Assembly: GCF_028561565.1 (NCBI RefSeq)
Contig: NZ_JAQQTE010000001.1
Span: forward strand, 677,717-741,716
DNA length: 64,000 nucleotides
Direction: 5' to 3'
Source: Gilvibacter sediminis
Lineage (GTDB): Bacteria; Bacteroidota; Bacteroidia; Flavobacteriales; Flavobacteriaceae
Positions 1 through 9,931 of this stretch are shown in pieces. The first letter of the stretch is position 1. Each line of letters opens with the position of its first letter. Under the pieces are notes generated by a model. That model was not told the DNA's origin and searched no databases. It saw nothing but the letters and a program-made list of their open reading frames with translations. Both the position numbers and the translations under genes were made by a program.

Positions 1-1083
1 TATGATGAGGCTATTGCGGCCTTAAAGGCTTTGGACGACTCCCCTTTATCTGCACAAAAGGGTTCTAAGGATTATTATTCTGCCTTGACAGAAATCGTAA
101 AGCGCTATTTGGACCGCGAGGTTGATGCTACGGCCTTAGAAAGCACTTCTGAGGAGCTTATCACTCGCTTACAAATGCACAAAGATGCAGGCAGTTTTGC
201 CTTTAGCGATAATATGATCAGAGCTTTAGATAGCATTCTAAGGCGCGCTGATTTGGTGAAATTTGCCAAGCAAGAAATCGCTCAGGAGATCGCCGCGGCA
301 GATCGTCAAGAAATTGAACAGGTGGTCAATCTAACTAAAGAAGCTATTCCAGAACCCACGGAAGAAGACCTTTTAGAAGATCTCGAGTATCAAGAAGAAC
401 TCCGCAGAAAAGAGGTGAGAAAGCGTTGGATCTTAGGAAGCCTTGGAGGAGTTACGATCATTTTGTTAGCCATAGTGATCACGGTCAATGTGATGGGCTA
501 TCAAGAATTTAAAGAGACCTTCATTGGTGATGCTACTAAAGAGATGCTGGAAGAAGGCCAGTGGTATACGAGTGAATACGGTGATCCTTTGGTGATACTA
601 ACCACTCCAGAGATCCTGTATCGCGTTGATGTGGAGCTGCCCGATGGCGCAGAAGCTCAGATTAAAGATGTTGATTTATTCCAATTGGGTGAAGAAAGTG
701 ATGAGCTTTCGGTAACGGTGAACGTCACGGAGTACAATACGCCTCAGCAGGCAGATATAAAGAGTAAGATTGATGAGGTCCTGCAGATCTTTGAGGAGAA
801 CGGAGCTCAGAATCTTTTGATTAAAGACGAATCCTTCAATACCGGAAAAGGCCTGAGCGGAACTCGCGTTTTTGGCTCTTTCAACGAGACAAAATCCAAC
901 GGAAAAAAAGGAAGAAAGATCAAATACGAACATTATTTCTTCTCGCAACCTGGCTTGCTGAGTCAAGTGAGAATACTCTATGACGGAGAAGATCCATACA
1001 TGGAAAAGGTGGTGAAACGCATCACAGAATCTATAGAACTAGAAGTAAACCAAAGTTTACCGCAAATAGGAGGCGCCCGATGA
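1..1083 (+). CDS. DUF4381-like membrane protein of the bat operon (5' end outside window)
   Basis: The reading frame is open from base 1, so the start lies upstream of the window; a TTG at 31 is an internal codon. One membrane helix follows a charged RKRW stretch (about 430-500). Before it is an acidic helical region, after it a soluble C-terminal domain. In Bacteroidota a DUF4381-like protein commonly lies between a DUF58 protein and batA, and this one overlaps batA by ATGA at 1080-1083. Its role is unknown; by position it belongs to the MoxR/Bat membrane complex, probably helping assemble or anchor the VWA proteins. The position is strong evidence; the family name is from memory of the layout rather than from a search. 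Confidence 0.75.
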   Translation, partial: YDEAIAALKALDDSPLSAQKGSKDYYSALTEIVKRYLDREVDATALESTSEELITRLQMHKDAGSFAFSDNMIRALDSILRRADLVKFAKQEIAQEIAAADRQEIEQVVNLTKEAIPEPTEEDLLEDLEYQEELRRKEVRKRWILGSLGGVTIILLAIVITVNVMGYQEFKETFIGDATKEMLEEGQWYTSEYGDPLVILTTPEILYRVDVELPDGAEAQIKDVDLFQLGEESDELSVTVNVTEYNTPQQADIKSKIDEVLQIFEENGAQNLLIKDESFNTGKGLSGTRVFGSFNETKSNGKKGRKIKYEHYFFSQPGLLSQVRILYDGEDPYMEKVVKRITESIELEVNQSLPQIGGAR

Positions 1084-2087
1084 TCGCATTGAATTTTGAA
1101 TTTGTAAATCCAGAACTGTTCTGGCTCCTGCTTTTGGTGCCGGCGGCAGGGGTATGGTATTATTTCAAGCGCGACAAGCAAACGGCTTCCTTGCGTATCT
1201 CTAGTTTAAACGGATTTAAGACCAGCAGCAACTTGTTGGGAAAACTTAAGCCACTACTATTTATACTGCGGATCGCAGCCTTAGTGATCTTAATCACGGC
1301 TATGGCAAGACCGCGAACCTACAGCGAAAACTCCAGAACCAAGACTACTAAAGGAATTGATATTGTTATGGCTATTGACGTTTCGGCAAGTATGCTTGCT
1401 AGAGACTTAAAACCAAATCGTTTGGAGGCCCTTAAAAAAGTAGCTTCTCAGTTTATCAGCGAACGCCCTAACGATAGAATTGGTTTGGTTGAGTACGCCG
1501 GAGAGAGTTATACCAAGACACCGCTTACCAGTGATAAGACCATCGTTCTGTCTGCCATGAAATCCATTAGATACAATCGTATCATTGAAGGTGGAACCGC
1601 CATAGGCATGGGATTGGCTACCTCCATCAATCGTCTTAAAGAAAGCGAAGCCAAAAGCAAGGTGATCATTCTGCTTACCGATGGGGTGAACAATACAGGT
1701 TTCATCGATCCGAAGATCGCTAGTGAACTCGCGGTAGAATTCAATATAAAAGTATACACCATTGGTTTGGGAACCAATGGTTTGGCTATGTCTCCTATAG
1801 GTCAAAAATCCAACGGAGATTTCCACTACGGAAAAACACCTGTTCAGATTGACGAGGACCTCTTAAAGGACATTGCCGCCCAAACGGGAGGAAAATATTT
1901 TAGAGCTTCCAGCAACACCAGATTGGAAGAGATCTATGACGAGATCAACACTTTAGAGCGCACGGAAATCGAGGAATTTAAGTTCACTACCTATAGCGAA
2001 ATGTTTCGCAATTTGACTTTGGTGGCCTTTGGACTCTTATTGATGGAAGTGCTATTACGTTACACCCTTTTTAGAAGTTTTGTCTGA
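1080..2087 (+). CDS. batA: BatA, VWA-domain aerotolerance membrane protein
   Basis: A 335-residue protein with two N-terminal membrane helices, a von Willebrand A domain and a C-terminal helix. The metal-ion-dependent adhesion site is visible as DVSAS near residue 100, a conserved Thr in the GGTAIG stretch and the Asp of LLTDG. BatA and BatB are inner-membrane VWA proteins of the Bat (Bacteroides aerotolerance) system, thought to work with a MoxR AAA+ ATPase. The start overlaps the preceding stop (ATGA), and its own stop overlaps batB (TGATGA region). All the spacing points to one transcript. Confidence 0.93.
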   Translation: MIALNFEFVNPELFWLLLLVPAAGVWYYFKRDKQTASLRISSLNGFKTSSNLLGKLKPLLFILRIAALVILITAMARPRTYSENSRTKTTKGIDIVMAIDVSASMLARDLKPNRLEALKKVASQFISERPNDRIGLVEYAGESYTKTPLTSDKTIVLSAMKSIRYNRIIEGGTAIGMGLATSINRLKESEAKSKVIILLTDGVNNTGFIDPKIASELAVEFNIKVYTIGLGTNGLAMSPIGQKSNGDFHYGKTPVQIDEDLLKDIAAQTGGKYFRASSNTRLEEIYDEINTLERTEIEEFKFTTYSEMFRNLTLVAFGLLLMEVLLRYTLFRSFV

Positions 2088-3133
2088 TGATACAGTGGGA
2101 AGAAATGACATATTTCTATTTGTTAGGCGTAATACTGGTCCTTTTGGTATTGCTGCTTGGCGTGCTGTATTGGCGTAAGCGTACCCAGCGTCGTTTTGCC
2201 AATCAAGACTTGTTGGACAGACTTTCTCCAGAGCGTTCAAGTATTAAAACTTGGTTAAAGGCCCTTGTTTTGGGGCTGGCTTTTGTTAGTTTGGTTTTGG
2301 CCTTGGTCAATCCAAAGATCGGAACGGAGTTAAAAACCATTAAACGAGAAGGAGTTGATCTGGTTTTTGCTTTAGATGTTTCAAAAAGTATGTTGGCGGA
2401 AGACATTGCGCCCAACCGCTTGGAGAAGGCTAAAAAACTCATCAGCGAGGTGATCAATACCCTTGGTGGGGATCGGGTTGGAATTATAGGCTATGCAGGA
2501 AGTGCGTTTCCGCAATTGCCTATTACCACTGACTTCGGGTCGGCCAAGATGTTCTTGTACAATATGAACACAGACATGGTGTCTTCTCAGGGGACGGCCA
2601 TCAATGAGGCCATCAATTTGGCCCAGACCTATTACAACGACGAGGAGCAGGTCAATCGCGTGCTTTTTATTGTTTCTGATGGAGAAGATCATGTTGGTGA
2701 GGTGACCGAAGTAGCCCGAGAGGCTGCAAAACAAGGCATAACCATCTACACCATTGGTGTTGGAGAAGATAATGGTGAAGGCGCGTGGATCCCGATCAAG
2801 CGTGACGGAGTTTTGATCCGTTACAAACGTGATGAAAACGGAGAGCGCGTGCGCACTAAGCTCAATGAGCAAACCTTGAAAGACATTGCAGAAGCGTCTG
2901 GAGGGGCTTATTTGAATGGTAACAACACAACGGACTTAGTGGAGGGAGTCAACGAGATTTTGAACAATTTGGACAAATCTACTTTTGACGCTCAACAAGT
3001 CGCAGACTTTAAAGATCAGTTTCAATGGTTCTTAGCGGCGGCTGTCTTCTTTTTGCTGTTGGATATTTTATTTTTAGAACGAAAGACCGCTTGGTTACGA
3101 GGGTTGAATCTTTTTAACGAAAAAGACACATGA
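2087..3133 (+). CDS. batB: BatB, VWA-domain aerotolerance membrane protein
   Basis: A 348-residue paralogue of BatA: two N-terminal helices, a VWA domain with an intact MIDAS (DVSKS, a Thr in SQGTA, Asp in VSDGED) and a C-terminal helix. It starts within the batA stop and overlaps batC by four bases. Two adjacent VWA proteins with different loops fit a heteromeric complex. No anomalies seen. Confidence 0.93.
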   Translation: MIQWEEMTYFYLLGVILVLLVLLLGVLYWRKRTQRRFANQDLLDRLSPERSSIKTWLKALVLGLAFVSLVLALVNPKIGTELKTIKREGVDLVFALDVSKSMLAEDIAPNRLEKAKKLISEVINTLGGDRVGIIGYAGSAFPQLPITTDFGSAKMFLYNMNTDMVSSQGTAINEAINLAQTYYNDEEQVNRVLFIVSDGEDHVGEVTEVAREAAKQGITIYTIGVGEDNGEGAWIPIKRDGVLIRYKRDENGERVRTKLNEQTLKDIAEASGGAYLNGNNTTDLVEGVNEILNNLDKSTFDAQQVADFKDQFQWFLAAAVFFLLLDILFLERKTAWLRGLNLFNEKDT

Positions 3134-3954
3134 GAACATCATTGAAGATCATACTGTTTTTATTGTTTGCAGGAGCGAGCCAATTGAGCTTTGCCCAAGA
3201 AGATCCTGAAGCATTCGCGAAGAATTCTCAAACTTATCGCGCTGATGCAGATGTGGCCATCAACAAAGATGAGTTTATCGATGGGGAGGCCTTGTACAGA
3301 AAGACCATTTCTATGGAACCTCAAGTTGCAGCCAGTAAATACAATTTGGGTAACGCCTACTATAAGAAAGACAAGAATCAAGAGGCTATGCGACGCTTTG
3401 TGCAAGCAGCAGAAGTGGCTACCTCTAAAAGTGAGAAGCACAAGGCATTCCACAACTTAGGGAATACCTTGATGAATTCTCAGCAATACAAAGAAGCTGT
3501 GGAAGCCTATAAAAATGCGCTTCGCAACAATCCCACGGATGATGAAACGCGATACAATCTGGCCCTAGCTAAGGAGATGTTGGAAAAGGAGCAGCAGAAC
3601 GGTGGCGGCGGAGAAGGCGATGACGAGAACGAGGATAAAGACGATGAGGATAAGGATGAAGGCGACCAGGGAGATCCTAAGGATGAAGGAGAGCAAGAAG
3701 ATCAGCAAGATCAGCAAGACCAGAACGATCAGCAGCAACAGCAAGATCAACCTGGGGACGAGCAAGAAAAGAATGGAGATCCTAATAAACCCGATCAGCC
3801 TCAACAGCAGCCTCAGCAACAACCCGGGCAGCTTTCCAAAGAACAGATAGAATCGCTGCTCGAGGCTATGAATAATGAAGAGCAGAAAGTTCAGGAGAAA
3901 ATGAACGTCAAAAAGAAAAAAGGACCTAAGGTCAAATCAGAGAAGGATTGGTAA
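3130..3954 (+). CDS. batC: BatC, TPR protein with acidic/Gln-rich tail
   Basis: A 274-residue protein with a signal peptide (about residues 1-22, ending in SFAQ) and three or more tetratricopeptide repeats (residues 30-150, with the typical NLGNAYYK and YNLALAK signatures). Residues about 157-235 form a low-complexity stretch of Asp, Glu, Gln, Gly and Pro. The tail is rich in Lys (KKKKGPK). TPRs usually mediate protein contacts, so it is probably a periplasmic partner of BatA/B/D. The low-complexity region produces long spurious open frames on the other strand. Confidence 0.9.
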   Translation: MRTSLKIILFLLFAGASQLSFAQEDPEAFAKNSQTYRADADVAINKDEFIDGEALYRKTISMEPQVAASKYNLGNAYYKKDKNQEAMRRFVQAAEVATSKSEKHKAFHNLGNTLMNSQQYKEAVEAYKNALRNNPTDDETRYNLALAKEMLEKEQQNGGGGEGDDENEDKDDEDKDEGDQGDPKDEGEQEDQQDQQDQNDQQQQQDQPGDEQEKNGDPNKPDQPQQQPQQQPGQLSKEQIESLLEAMNNEEQKVQEKMNVKKKKGPKVKSEKDW

Positions 3955-3955
3955 G

Positions 3956-5734
3956 ATGGAGAAGATGAGATCGATACTAGTAATTTTAATTGCGCTTTGC
4001 GGATTCCAAGGTTGGGCCCAGGTGCAATTCAATGCCTCAACGAGCAAGGAAAAGTTGGGCATCAATGAACGTGTCCGAGTCGATTTTCAAATGAACAAAG
4101 ACGGTGACAACTTTACGCCGCCCGATTTTGATGGATTCCGAGTGGTTGGAGGACCCAATCAGTCGGTAAGTAATACCTACATCAACGGGAAGAAGACCTA
4201 TTCCAAAACCTTTAGTTATTTCTTATCTCCCATGTCTCGTGGGAAGTTTACCATCAAGCAAGCAACCGTAGAGATCGATGGAGAGTTGTACAAAACACTT
4301 CCGCTTACCGTAGAGGTCACTGCCGCTGTTGATGTGCCTAAGGATGGGAACAATGCAGAATATGTGGCCAGTGAAAATGTGCATTTGGTGGCCGAGGTTT
4401 CCAAGCGCAACCCCTACCTCAATGAAGCCATAGCAGTCACTTATAAGCTTTATGTTTCTGAAGATGTTAGCGTGACTCGTGCCTGGCGAGAAATAGACAT
4501 TCCTAAGTATGCTGACTTTTGGAGTCAGGTTAAAGAGAACCAACAGCGTCGCGTCTTTGAAGGAAAGTTCAAAGGTCGTAATTACCGCTATGTCATCCTT
4601 AAAACGGCGGTACTCTATCCGCAGAAAACCGGAGAACTCAATATTGAACCCTTAGTGTTGGATGTTCCCGTAGAGGTTTTAAGCAATAAGCGCGATTTCT
4701 TCGGGCGTAGATTGACCACTACAGTTAATCAAACGGTAGCTGCAGGAAATTTAACTATAGATGTGAAGCCGCTTCCGGAAGAAGGCAAACCGGCCAACTT
4801 TACTGGAGCTGTTGGAGACTTTAAATTCAATATCAGTGCATCTCGCAATCAAGTGGATGCTAACGAATCCTTGGAGATTCGCGTTGAAGCAGAAGGTAAT
4901 GGTAATCTCAAGTTATTCAACCTGCCCGAACTCACTTTGCCGAGCACTTTAGAGGTTTATGACCCCAAACGCGAGGAAAACATAAAGACAAATTCCAGCG
5001 GAATGAGTGGTTCTATTGCCACTACTTATACCGTAGTGCCTCAATATAAGGGAACCTATCCGGTTCAACCGCTGCGCTTCTCCTATTTTGACTTGGCCAC
5101 AGAGACCTATAAGACCATTACTTCTGATGGAACTGTGATCACGGTGGAGAACGGACCGGTTTCTTCAGACTCCACAGCAGATGATAATACCGCCACGGCG
5201 AGCAGCGGAACCAAGAACATCATTCAAACGGGAGATCAGTTCAACTATATCAAACTAAAATCTTCCTTGCAGCCTATTGCATCACCGACCTTTTTCAAAT
5301 CACCTTTGTATTGGTCGCTAATGGGAGGACCTTTATTGCTAATCCCGATCTTCATTATTGCCGGAAAGAAACGTAAAGAACGCTTGGCAGATGCAGAGGG
5401 ACAACGCAAGCGCAAAGCAGATAAATTGGTTAAGAAATACCTTTCTGAGGCCAAGAAGAACCTCGGGAATTCCGCGATGTTCTACGAGTCTTTGGAACGT
5501 GCTATGCACAATTATTTACGCGCTAAACTCCGCATTGAAACCACAGAGATGGCCAAAGAGAAGATCGCTCAAATGTTGGAAGAAAAAGGTGCCGATACGG
5601 ATTCGATCACACAATTTATTGAACTGCTCAAGAGCTGTGAATTTGCACGATATGCTTCTGGAGCGAGCAATAATGTAGCCTCAGATTATGAAAAGGCAAC
5701 TTTGGTTGTCACTCAACTCGATAAACAATTGTAA
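3956..5734 (+). CDS. batD: BatD oxygen-tolerance protein
   Basis: A 592-residue protein with a signal peptide ending near WAQ (residue 21), several beta-rich domains, and one membrane helix near residue 455 (SLMGGPLLLIPIFIIAG) followed by a Lys/Arg-rich cytoplasmic helical tail. This matches the BatD family layout. ATG at 3956 is used; a second ATG three codons on (3965) is possible. It lies one base after the batC stop and overlaps batE at its own stop (TAATG). It probably presents a periplasmic scaffold to the VWA proteins. Confidence 0.92.
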   Translation: MEKMRSILVILIALCGFQGWAQVQFNASTSKEKLGINERVRVDFQMNKDGDNFTPPDFDGFRVVGGPNQSVSNTYINGKKTYSKTFSYFLSPMSRGKFTIKQATVEIDGELYKTLPLTVEVTAAVDVPKDGNNAEYVASENVHLVAEVSKRNPYLNEAIAVTYKLYVSEDVSVTRAWREIDIPKYADFWSQVKENQQRRVFEGKFKGRNYRYVILKTAVLYPQKTGELNIEPLVLDVPVEVLSNKRDFFGRRLTTTVNQTVAAGNLTIDVKPLPEEGKPANFTGAVGDFKFNISASRNQVDANESLEIRVEAEGNGNLKLFNLPELTLPSTLEVYDPKREENIKTNSSGMSGSIATTYTVVPQYKGTYPVQPLRFSYFDLATETYKTITSDGTVITVENGPVSSDSTADDNTATASSGTKNIIQTGDQFNYIKLKSSLQPIASPTFFKSPLYWSLMGGPLLLIPIFIIAGKKRKERLADAEGQRKRKADKLVKKYLSEAKKNLGNSAMFYESLERAMHNYLRAKLRIETTEMAKEKIAQMLEEKGADTDSITQFIELLKSCEFARYASGASNNVASDYEKATLVVTQLDKQL

Positions 5735-6486
5735 TGAAAAGGATACTGCTTCTAATACTGTTGTTTGTTATCGCACCCTTAAGTGCGCAAGACGCTAATG
5801 CGCTTTTTGAATCTGGAAAGGAACACTACAAAGCCGATGCTTTCCAAGAAGCTATTGATGACTGGAAGGCTGTTTTGGATCAAGGACAGCACTCCAAAGC
5901 ATTATACTTCAACTTGGGTAACGCATACTATAAACTGGGCGAGGTTGCTCCGAGTGTCTATTACTATGAAAAGGCCTTGCAACTAGACCCAACAGATAAA
6001 GAGGTCTTAAACAACTTGGTTTTTGCCCAGAATCTGCGCGTGGATGTCATTGAACCTTTGCCTAAGACCGTTTTTGCCAGAACTTATGACAACACCATTG
6101 GAAGTTTAAGCAGTGTTATGTGGGCGTGGCTTTCTGTTGGTTTTATTATTGCAGGAGTGTTCTGTTTTCTGGGGTATTACTTCTCCGGAACCACCTCACG
6201 CAAACGCCTGTTGTTTGTGGGAACTTTTGTGCTGCTAGGTTTGACGCTATTCAGTTTTACTGCGGCTTATATGACCTATTCTGATGCTCAAAAGGAGCGT
6301 TTGGCCATTGTTTTTTCAGACAGTATGGAAGTTCGAGAAGCTCCTAAGAAGACCGGAACCATTGCATTTGAATTGCATGCCGGCACTAAATTGGAGATCA
6401 TTGACCAAGATGGAGACTGGGTGCGTATTAAACTCAGCAATGGAAAAGACGGCTGGGTGGCTGCCACCGCCGTTAAAGAACTCTAA
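5734..6486 (+). CDS. batE: BatE, TPR and SH3-like protein
   Basis: A 250-residue protein: signal peptide ending in LSAQ, two or three TPRs (residues 20-100), two membrane helices (about 130-150 and 160-185) and a C-terminal bacterial SH3 domain (VREAPKKTGTIAFELHAGTK through DGWVAATAV). This is the standard BatE plan. It is the last gene of the operon. Its stop overlaps the stop of the convergent cvpA-like gene by four bases, so no terminator hairpin separates them. Confidence 0.92.
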   Translation: MKRILLLILLFVIAPLSAQDANALFESGKEHYKADAFQEAIDDWKAVLDQGQHSKALYFNLGNAYYKLGEVAPSVYYYEKALQLDPTDKEVLNNLVFAQNLRVDVIEPLPKTVFARTYDNTIGSLSSVMWAWLSVGFIIAGVFCFLGYYFSGTTSRKRLLFVGTFVLLGLTLFSFTAAYMTYSDAQKERLAIVFSDSMEVREAPKKTGTIAFELHAGTKLEIIDQDGDWVRIKLSNGKDGWVAATAVKEL

Positions 6487-7019
6487 TTCTCTTCGTTTAG
6501 ACGCAGATCTTCTTTAGTATCGTCTATGATCTGTTTAGCATCTTCAATGAGATCGGGTAGTATTGCCGGAGCGATAGGCTCAATATTGGCATAGAGGATG
6601 GAATCTTCTTTGCGTTCTTCCGTGAGGATAAATCCAGACATCCCCCAATTGTTGAACCACATGAGTGCTACAGAAAGTATAAAGACCATCTTGAGTCCGC
6701 CGAAAACCGCACCTAATAGCTTATTGAGAATACCCAAGGCTGCGAAATCTGCAATTTTGGTTAAGACCTTTCCCGCCATTTGAATGGCTACAACTATGAT
6801 CAAGAAGGTAATGGCAAAGGCAGACAGGTTGATGTATTTCTGTTCCCAGTCAAAGGAATTCTCCAACCAATTGCCTGCGTATCCAGAGAAGTATATCGCT
6901 CCAAAAACACCAGCAACCACACCGATAAGTGAAGCTACTTCTACAAAAAGACCTTTCTTCCAACCGCCCCAGGCTGCAAGACCAATGATCACCACCAGGG
7001 CTAAATCTAAGCTATTCAT
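6483..7019 (-). CDS. CvpA family membrane protein
   Basis: A 178-residue protein with four predicted helices. It begins MNSLDLALVVIIGLAAWGGW, with the glycine-rich first helix typical of the CvpA/colicin V production family. ATG at 7019 is chosen; a TTG 15 bases upstream would only add QISN. Family members are inner-membrane proteins linked to purine-related colicin V production in E. coli and to envelope homeostasis elsewhere. The C-terminus is acidic. Its 3' end overlaps batE. Confidence 0.85.
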   Translation of the reverse strand: MNSLDLALVVIIGLAAWGGWKKGLFVEVASLIGVVAGVFGAIYFSGYAGNWLENSFDWEQKYINLSAFAITFLIIVVAIQMAGKVLTKIADFAALGILNKLLGAVFGGLKMVFILSVALMWFNNWGMSGFILTEERKEDSILYANIEPIAPAILPDLIEDAKQIIDDTKEDLRLNEEN

Positions 7020-7063
7020 GTTGCTAATTTGCAATAAATATACAAATCAAACGCTGGGCTGCG

Positions 7064-7071
7064 TATCTTTG
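7064..7071 (+). promoter_or_regulatory. Bacteroidota -7 promoter box TATCTTTG
   Basis: TATCTTTG matches the TAnnTTTG -7 element of the Bacteroidota housekeeping sigma factor. It lies 16 bases before the ATG at 7088, in the divergent spacer with the cvpA-like gene. Confidence 0.6.
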
Positions 7072-7087
7072 TTGTTCAATCCACAGT

Positions 7088-7444
7088 ATGTCAAGAGATC
7101 CATTACTTAAAGAGCGTTGGGAAGCGGTGACCGCGATGATCAGTGAGCGTTTTGCTGATGGCGCCCCTATGGACCTGGATGCGATCATCTACCTGATCGG
7201 TCTACAGGAATTTGGACAATTTGACCGTCGCTTTAAAAAGGACGACAAGGTCAATCTCATGCATATTGCCATTTGCCGTCTGTTGGAGCCCTATGGCTAC
7301 TACCGCTTTGATTTTGAAGATGAAGACGGCTGGCCGCATTATGAAGTAGTTACGCCTTTACCCCCTTTGAAGGCTGGAGAGCAAACCGTGCTCATGAAAG
7401 AAGCCATTGTACAATACTTCCTAGAAAAAGAAGTCATTGAATAA
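7088..7444 (+). CDS. Conserved protein of unknown function
   Basis: A 118-residue soluble protein beginning MSRDPLLKERWE, with no signal peptide or membrane segment. It has a helical N-terminus, then an acidic stretch (FDFEDEDGWPHYE, about residues 76-88). I recognise it only as a type of protein conserved next to pheS in Flavobacteriaceae. A TAnnTTTG box lies just upstream, so it is probably the first gene of a transcript that runs into pheS. Confidence 0.8.
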   Translation: MSRDPLLKERWEAVTAMISERFADGAPMDLDAIIYLIGLQEFGQFDRRFKKDDKVNLMHIAICRLLEPYGYYRFDFEDEDGWPHYEVVTPLPPLKAGEQTVLMKEAIVQYFLEKEVIE

Positions 7445-7495
7445 GTGGGCCTTATTGGGCATAAAATTTTAAATTTGCCCTCTGCAAAGAAGATA

Positions 7496-8518
7496 ATGAT
7501 GCAAGATCAGATCAATAAGTACATAGACGAAGTAAAAGGATTCGCTACCGAGACCGCCGATGAGCTGGAAGCTTTTCGTATCAAGTTCTTGGGTAAGAAG
7601 GGAATTCTTCGTGGTTTGTATTCGGATTTAAAAGAAGTTTCTGCAGATCAGAAGCGGGATTTGGGACAGGCTATCAATGCTCTGCGCCAAGCCGCTGATG
7701 AGAAATTGCAAGAGATCAAAGATTCCATGGAATCTCAAAGTACGGTTCAAGGTCAGTTTGGTGATTTGAGTCGACCTGGGAATCCATTACACGTAGGTTC
7801 AAGACACCCGATATCGATTGTAAAGAATCGTATCATTGAGATCTTCTCAAGGATTGGATTCAACGTGTCTGAAGGACCAGAGATCGAGGATGATTGGCAC
7901 AACTTTACCGCTTTGAACTTGCCGGAATATCACCCAGCGCGTGATATGCAGGATACCTTCTTTATCCAAACAGATCCAGATATCTTGCTGCGTACGCACA
8001 CCTCTTCTGTGCAGGTGCGTTATATGGAGAACAATCAGCCGCCTATTAGAACCATTTCTCCGGGCCGTGTATATAGAAACGAGGCTATTTCAGCCCGTTC
8101 GCACTGCTTTTTCCATCAAGTGGAAGGTTTGTACATTGATAAGGATGTTTCCTTTGCAGACCTTAAGCAAACGCTTCAGTATTTCACTACGGAATTGTTC
8201 GGAAAATCAAAGATCCGTTTGCGACCTTCTTACTTCCCATTTACAGAACCATCTGCAGAAGTTGACGTGTATTGGGGCTTGGAAACCGAGACCGACTATC
8301 GCATGACCAAAGGAACCGGTTGGTTAGAGATCATGGGATGTGGTATGGTAGATCCAAACGTTTTGGAGAACTGCGGAATTGACTCGAAAGAATACTCCGG
8401 ATTCGCCTTTGGAATGGGGATCGATAGAATTGCACTTTTGCTGCATCAGATCTCAGACATTCGAATGCTCAGCGAGAATGACATCCGCTTTTTACAACAA
8501 TTTAAAGGCTCCCTTTAA
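7496..8518 (+). CDS. pheS: Phenylalanine--tRNA ligase alpha subunit
   Basis: Catalytic alpha subunit of the alpha2beta2 phenylalanyl-tRNA synthetase, which charges tRNA-Phe. The class II motifs are visible: motif 2 region ([13 protein letters not shown]...HQVEGL), the MGCGMV strand and motif 3 ([11 protein letters not shown]). The N-terminal coiled coil that binds tRNA spans residues 1-90. ATG at 7496 (or the adjacent ATG at 7499) gives the usual 339-340 residues; an upstream GTG at 7445 would add an unlikely extension. pheT is not in the window. Confidence 0.96.
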   Translation: MMQDQINKYIDEVKGFATETADELEAFRIKFLGKKGILRGLYSDLKEVSADQKRDLGQAINALRQAADEKLQEIKDSMESQSTVQGQFGDLSRPGNPLHVGSRHPISIVKNRIIEIFSRIGFNVSEGPEIEDDWHNFTALNLPEYHPARDMQDTFFIQTDPDILLRTHTSSVQVRYMENNQPPIRTISPGRVYRNEAISARSHCFFHQVEGLYIDKDVSFADLKQTLQYFTTELFGKSKIRLRPSYFPFTEPSAEVDVYWGLETETDYRMTKGTGWLEIMGCGMVDPNVLENCGIDSKEYSGFAFGMGIDRIALLLHQISDIRMLSENDIRFLQQFKGSL

Positions 8519-8521
8519 GCC

Positions 8522-8917
8522 ATGCGAAAAGATATTGAGATCCCTGAGGTAACTCGGGTTCACATTGTTGCCGTACGCGAATGGGACAAGGAATTCTTGG
8601 CTCAAAACTGGTATGTACATTTGATCAACGATTGGGATCAAGTCTTGCAAACCACTTTGGTGATGTCTCGCGGAAACGATTCAGACCGTAAAACCTCTAC
8701 CTTAAGACACGGCCTAAACGATGTGGCTCCAGGAACTTCAGCCAAGATTGAATTGCTCCCGGATGAGGTCTTAGGCTTTACTAACGAGTACTTACTCACT
8801 TTCTTTGCAGACGGCAAACTCTACGATAAGACCTTTGTATTTGAGCCTTACAGTGTAAAAGAAGAGCTGGCGCAGGAACTTCCAGTGATGGAAGAGTCTG
8901 GGGTAATGGCTAAGTAA
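8522..8917 (+). CDS. Conserved protein of unknown function next to pheS
   Basis: A 131-residue soluble protein starting MRKDIEIPEVTRVHIVAVRE. It has alternating beta strands and no signal peptide. It starts three bases after the pheS stop and so is probably co-transcribed with it. I know the arrangement from other Flavobacteriaceae but not a function. Its last eight bases overlap the 3' end of the convergent gpsA gene. Confidence 0.8.
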   Translation: MRKDIEIPEVTRVHIVAVREWDKEFLAQNWYVHLINDWDQVLQTTLVMSRGNDSDRKTSTLRHGLNDVAPGTSAKIELLPDEVLGFTNEYLLTFFADGKLYDKTFVFEPYSVKEELAQELPVMEESGVMAK

Positions 8918-9914
8918 GCTTATCGGCTAACTTTTTAAACACCTTTTTGGGCTCCTTTCCGTCGTATAAAACGGCGTACACCGCGTTGATAATCGGCGTT
9001 TTTGCTTTTTTCTTTCCGTGAGCCTGATTGAGTTTGTAGGCGCTTTTTGTGGCGTAATAGCCTTCGGCGACCATGCTCATTTCCATCATGGCGCTCTTGA
9101 CAGTATATCCCTTCCCGATCATGTTCCCGAACATACGGTTTCTACTAAAGGTGGAATAGCCGGTTACCAAAAGATCACCTAAATAAGCAGAGCCATTAAT
9201 GTCCCGCTTCATTTTGTGCATTTTCTTCACGTAGCGCTTCATCTCTCGGATGGCATTACTCATCAGTACCGATTGGAAGTTGTCTCCATAGCCCAAGCCG
9301 TGGCAAATTCCAGCTGCCAAGGCGTAAATGTTCTTAAGCATGGCGGCGTATTCCGTACCAATGATATCATCACTGATATTGCATTTAATATAGTGGCTGC
9401 TGAGCTTATCGGCTACCCAAGCGGCTTTGTCTTGATCTGCACAAGCAATGGTCAAATAGGAAAGGCGCTCTAAAGCCACTTCCTCAGCGTGACAAGGCCC
9501 TGTGATCACTCCGATGTTCTCAAAGGGAATGTTGTAATGGGTAAAAAAATGATCCCCCACAATCAGGCTGCTTTCTGGGACAATTCCTTTAATGGCAGAG
9601 AAAATGACCTTGTCCTCTAAAGACTCTTTGGCTTTGTCTAATTCACCCTGCAAAAAGGCCGATGGAATGACAAAGATCAAGAAGTCCGCATAACGGATCA
9701 TCTCGTCTATATCATTGCTCAAAACCAACTTTTCGGTCTCAAATTCAACCGAACTTAAGTAGTTGGGATTGTGCTTTTGTTTTTTGATGTGTTCTAAGGC
9801 ATAAACGGAACGCATATACCAGCCCAGCTCGTCCACATTTTCTGTGAGCATCTTTACAATTGCGGTAGCCATACTGCCACCGCCAAAGACCGCGATTTTA
9901 GGGGTTTTTGCCAT
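8910..9914 (-). CDS. gpsA: Glycerol-3-phosphate dehydrogenase [NAD(P)+]
   Basis: Makes sn-glycerol 3-phosphate from dihydroxyacetone phosphate for phospholipid synthesis. A Rossmann motif opens the protein (IAVFGGGSMATAIVKML), followed by FVIPS, the ITGPCHAEE substrate-binding segment and the conserved AMLKNIYALAAG catalytic helix with its Lys. ATG at 9914 gives 334 residues, the family norm; an upstream ATG at 9944 would put ten residues before the Rossmann strand. Met replaces the more usual Trp in GGGSWATA, a conservative oddity. Confidence 0.95.
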   Translation of the reverse strand: MAKTPKIAVFGGGSMATAIVKMLTENVDELGWYMRSVYALEHIKKQKHNPNYLSSVEFETEKLVLSNDIDEMIRYADFLIFVIPSAFLQGELDKAKESLEDKVIFSAIKGIVPESSLIVGDHFFTHYNIPFENIGVITGPCHAEEVALERLSYLTIACADQDKAAWVADKLSSHYIKCNISDDIIGTEYAAMLKNIYALAAGICHGLGYGDNFQSVLMSNAIREMKRYVKKMHKMKRDINGSAYLGDLLVTGYSTFSRNRMFGNMIGKGYTVKSAMMEMSMVAEGYYATKSAYKLNQAHGKKKAKTPIINAVYAVLYDGKEPKKVFKKLADKLT

Positions 9915-9931
9915 TACTGCTATTTGGTTCT

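Noticed and set aside
3565-3850. Leu-rich minus frame and Arg/Lys-rich plus frame inside batC
   Set aside because: Both are by-products of the repetitive GAT/GAA/CAG codons of the acidic Gln-rich batC region.
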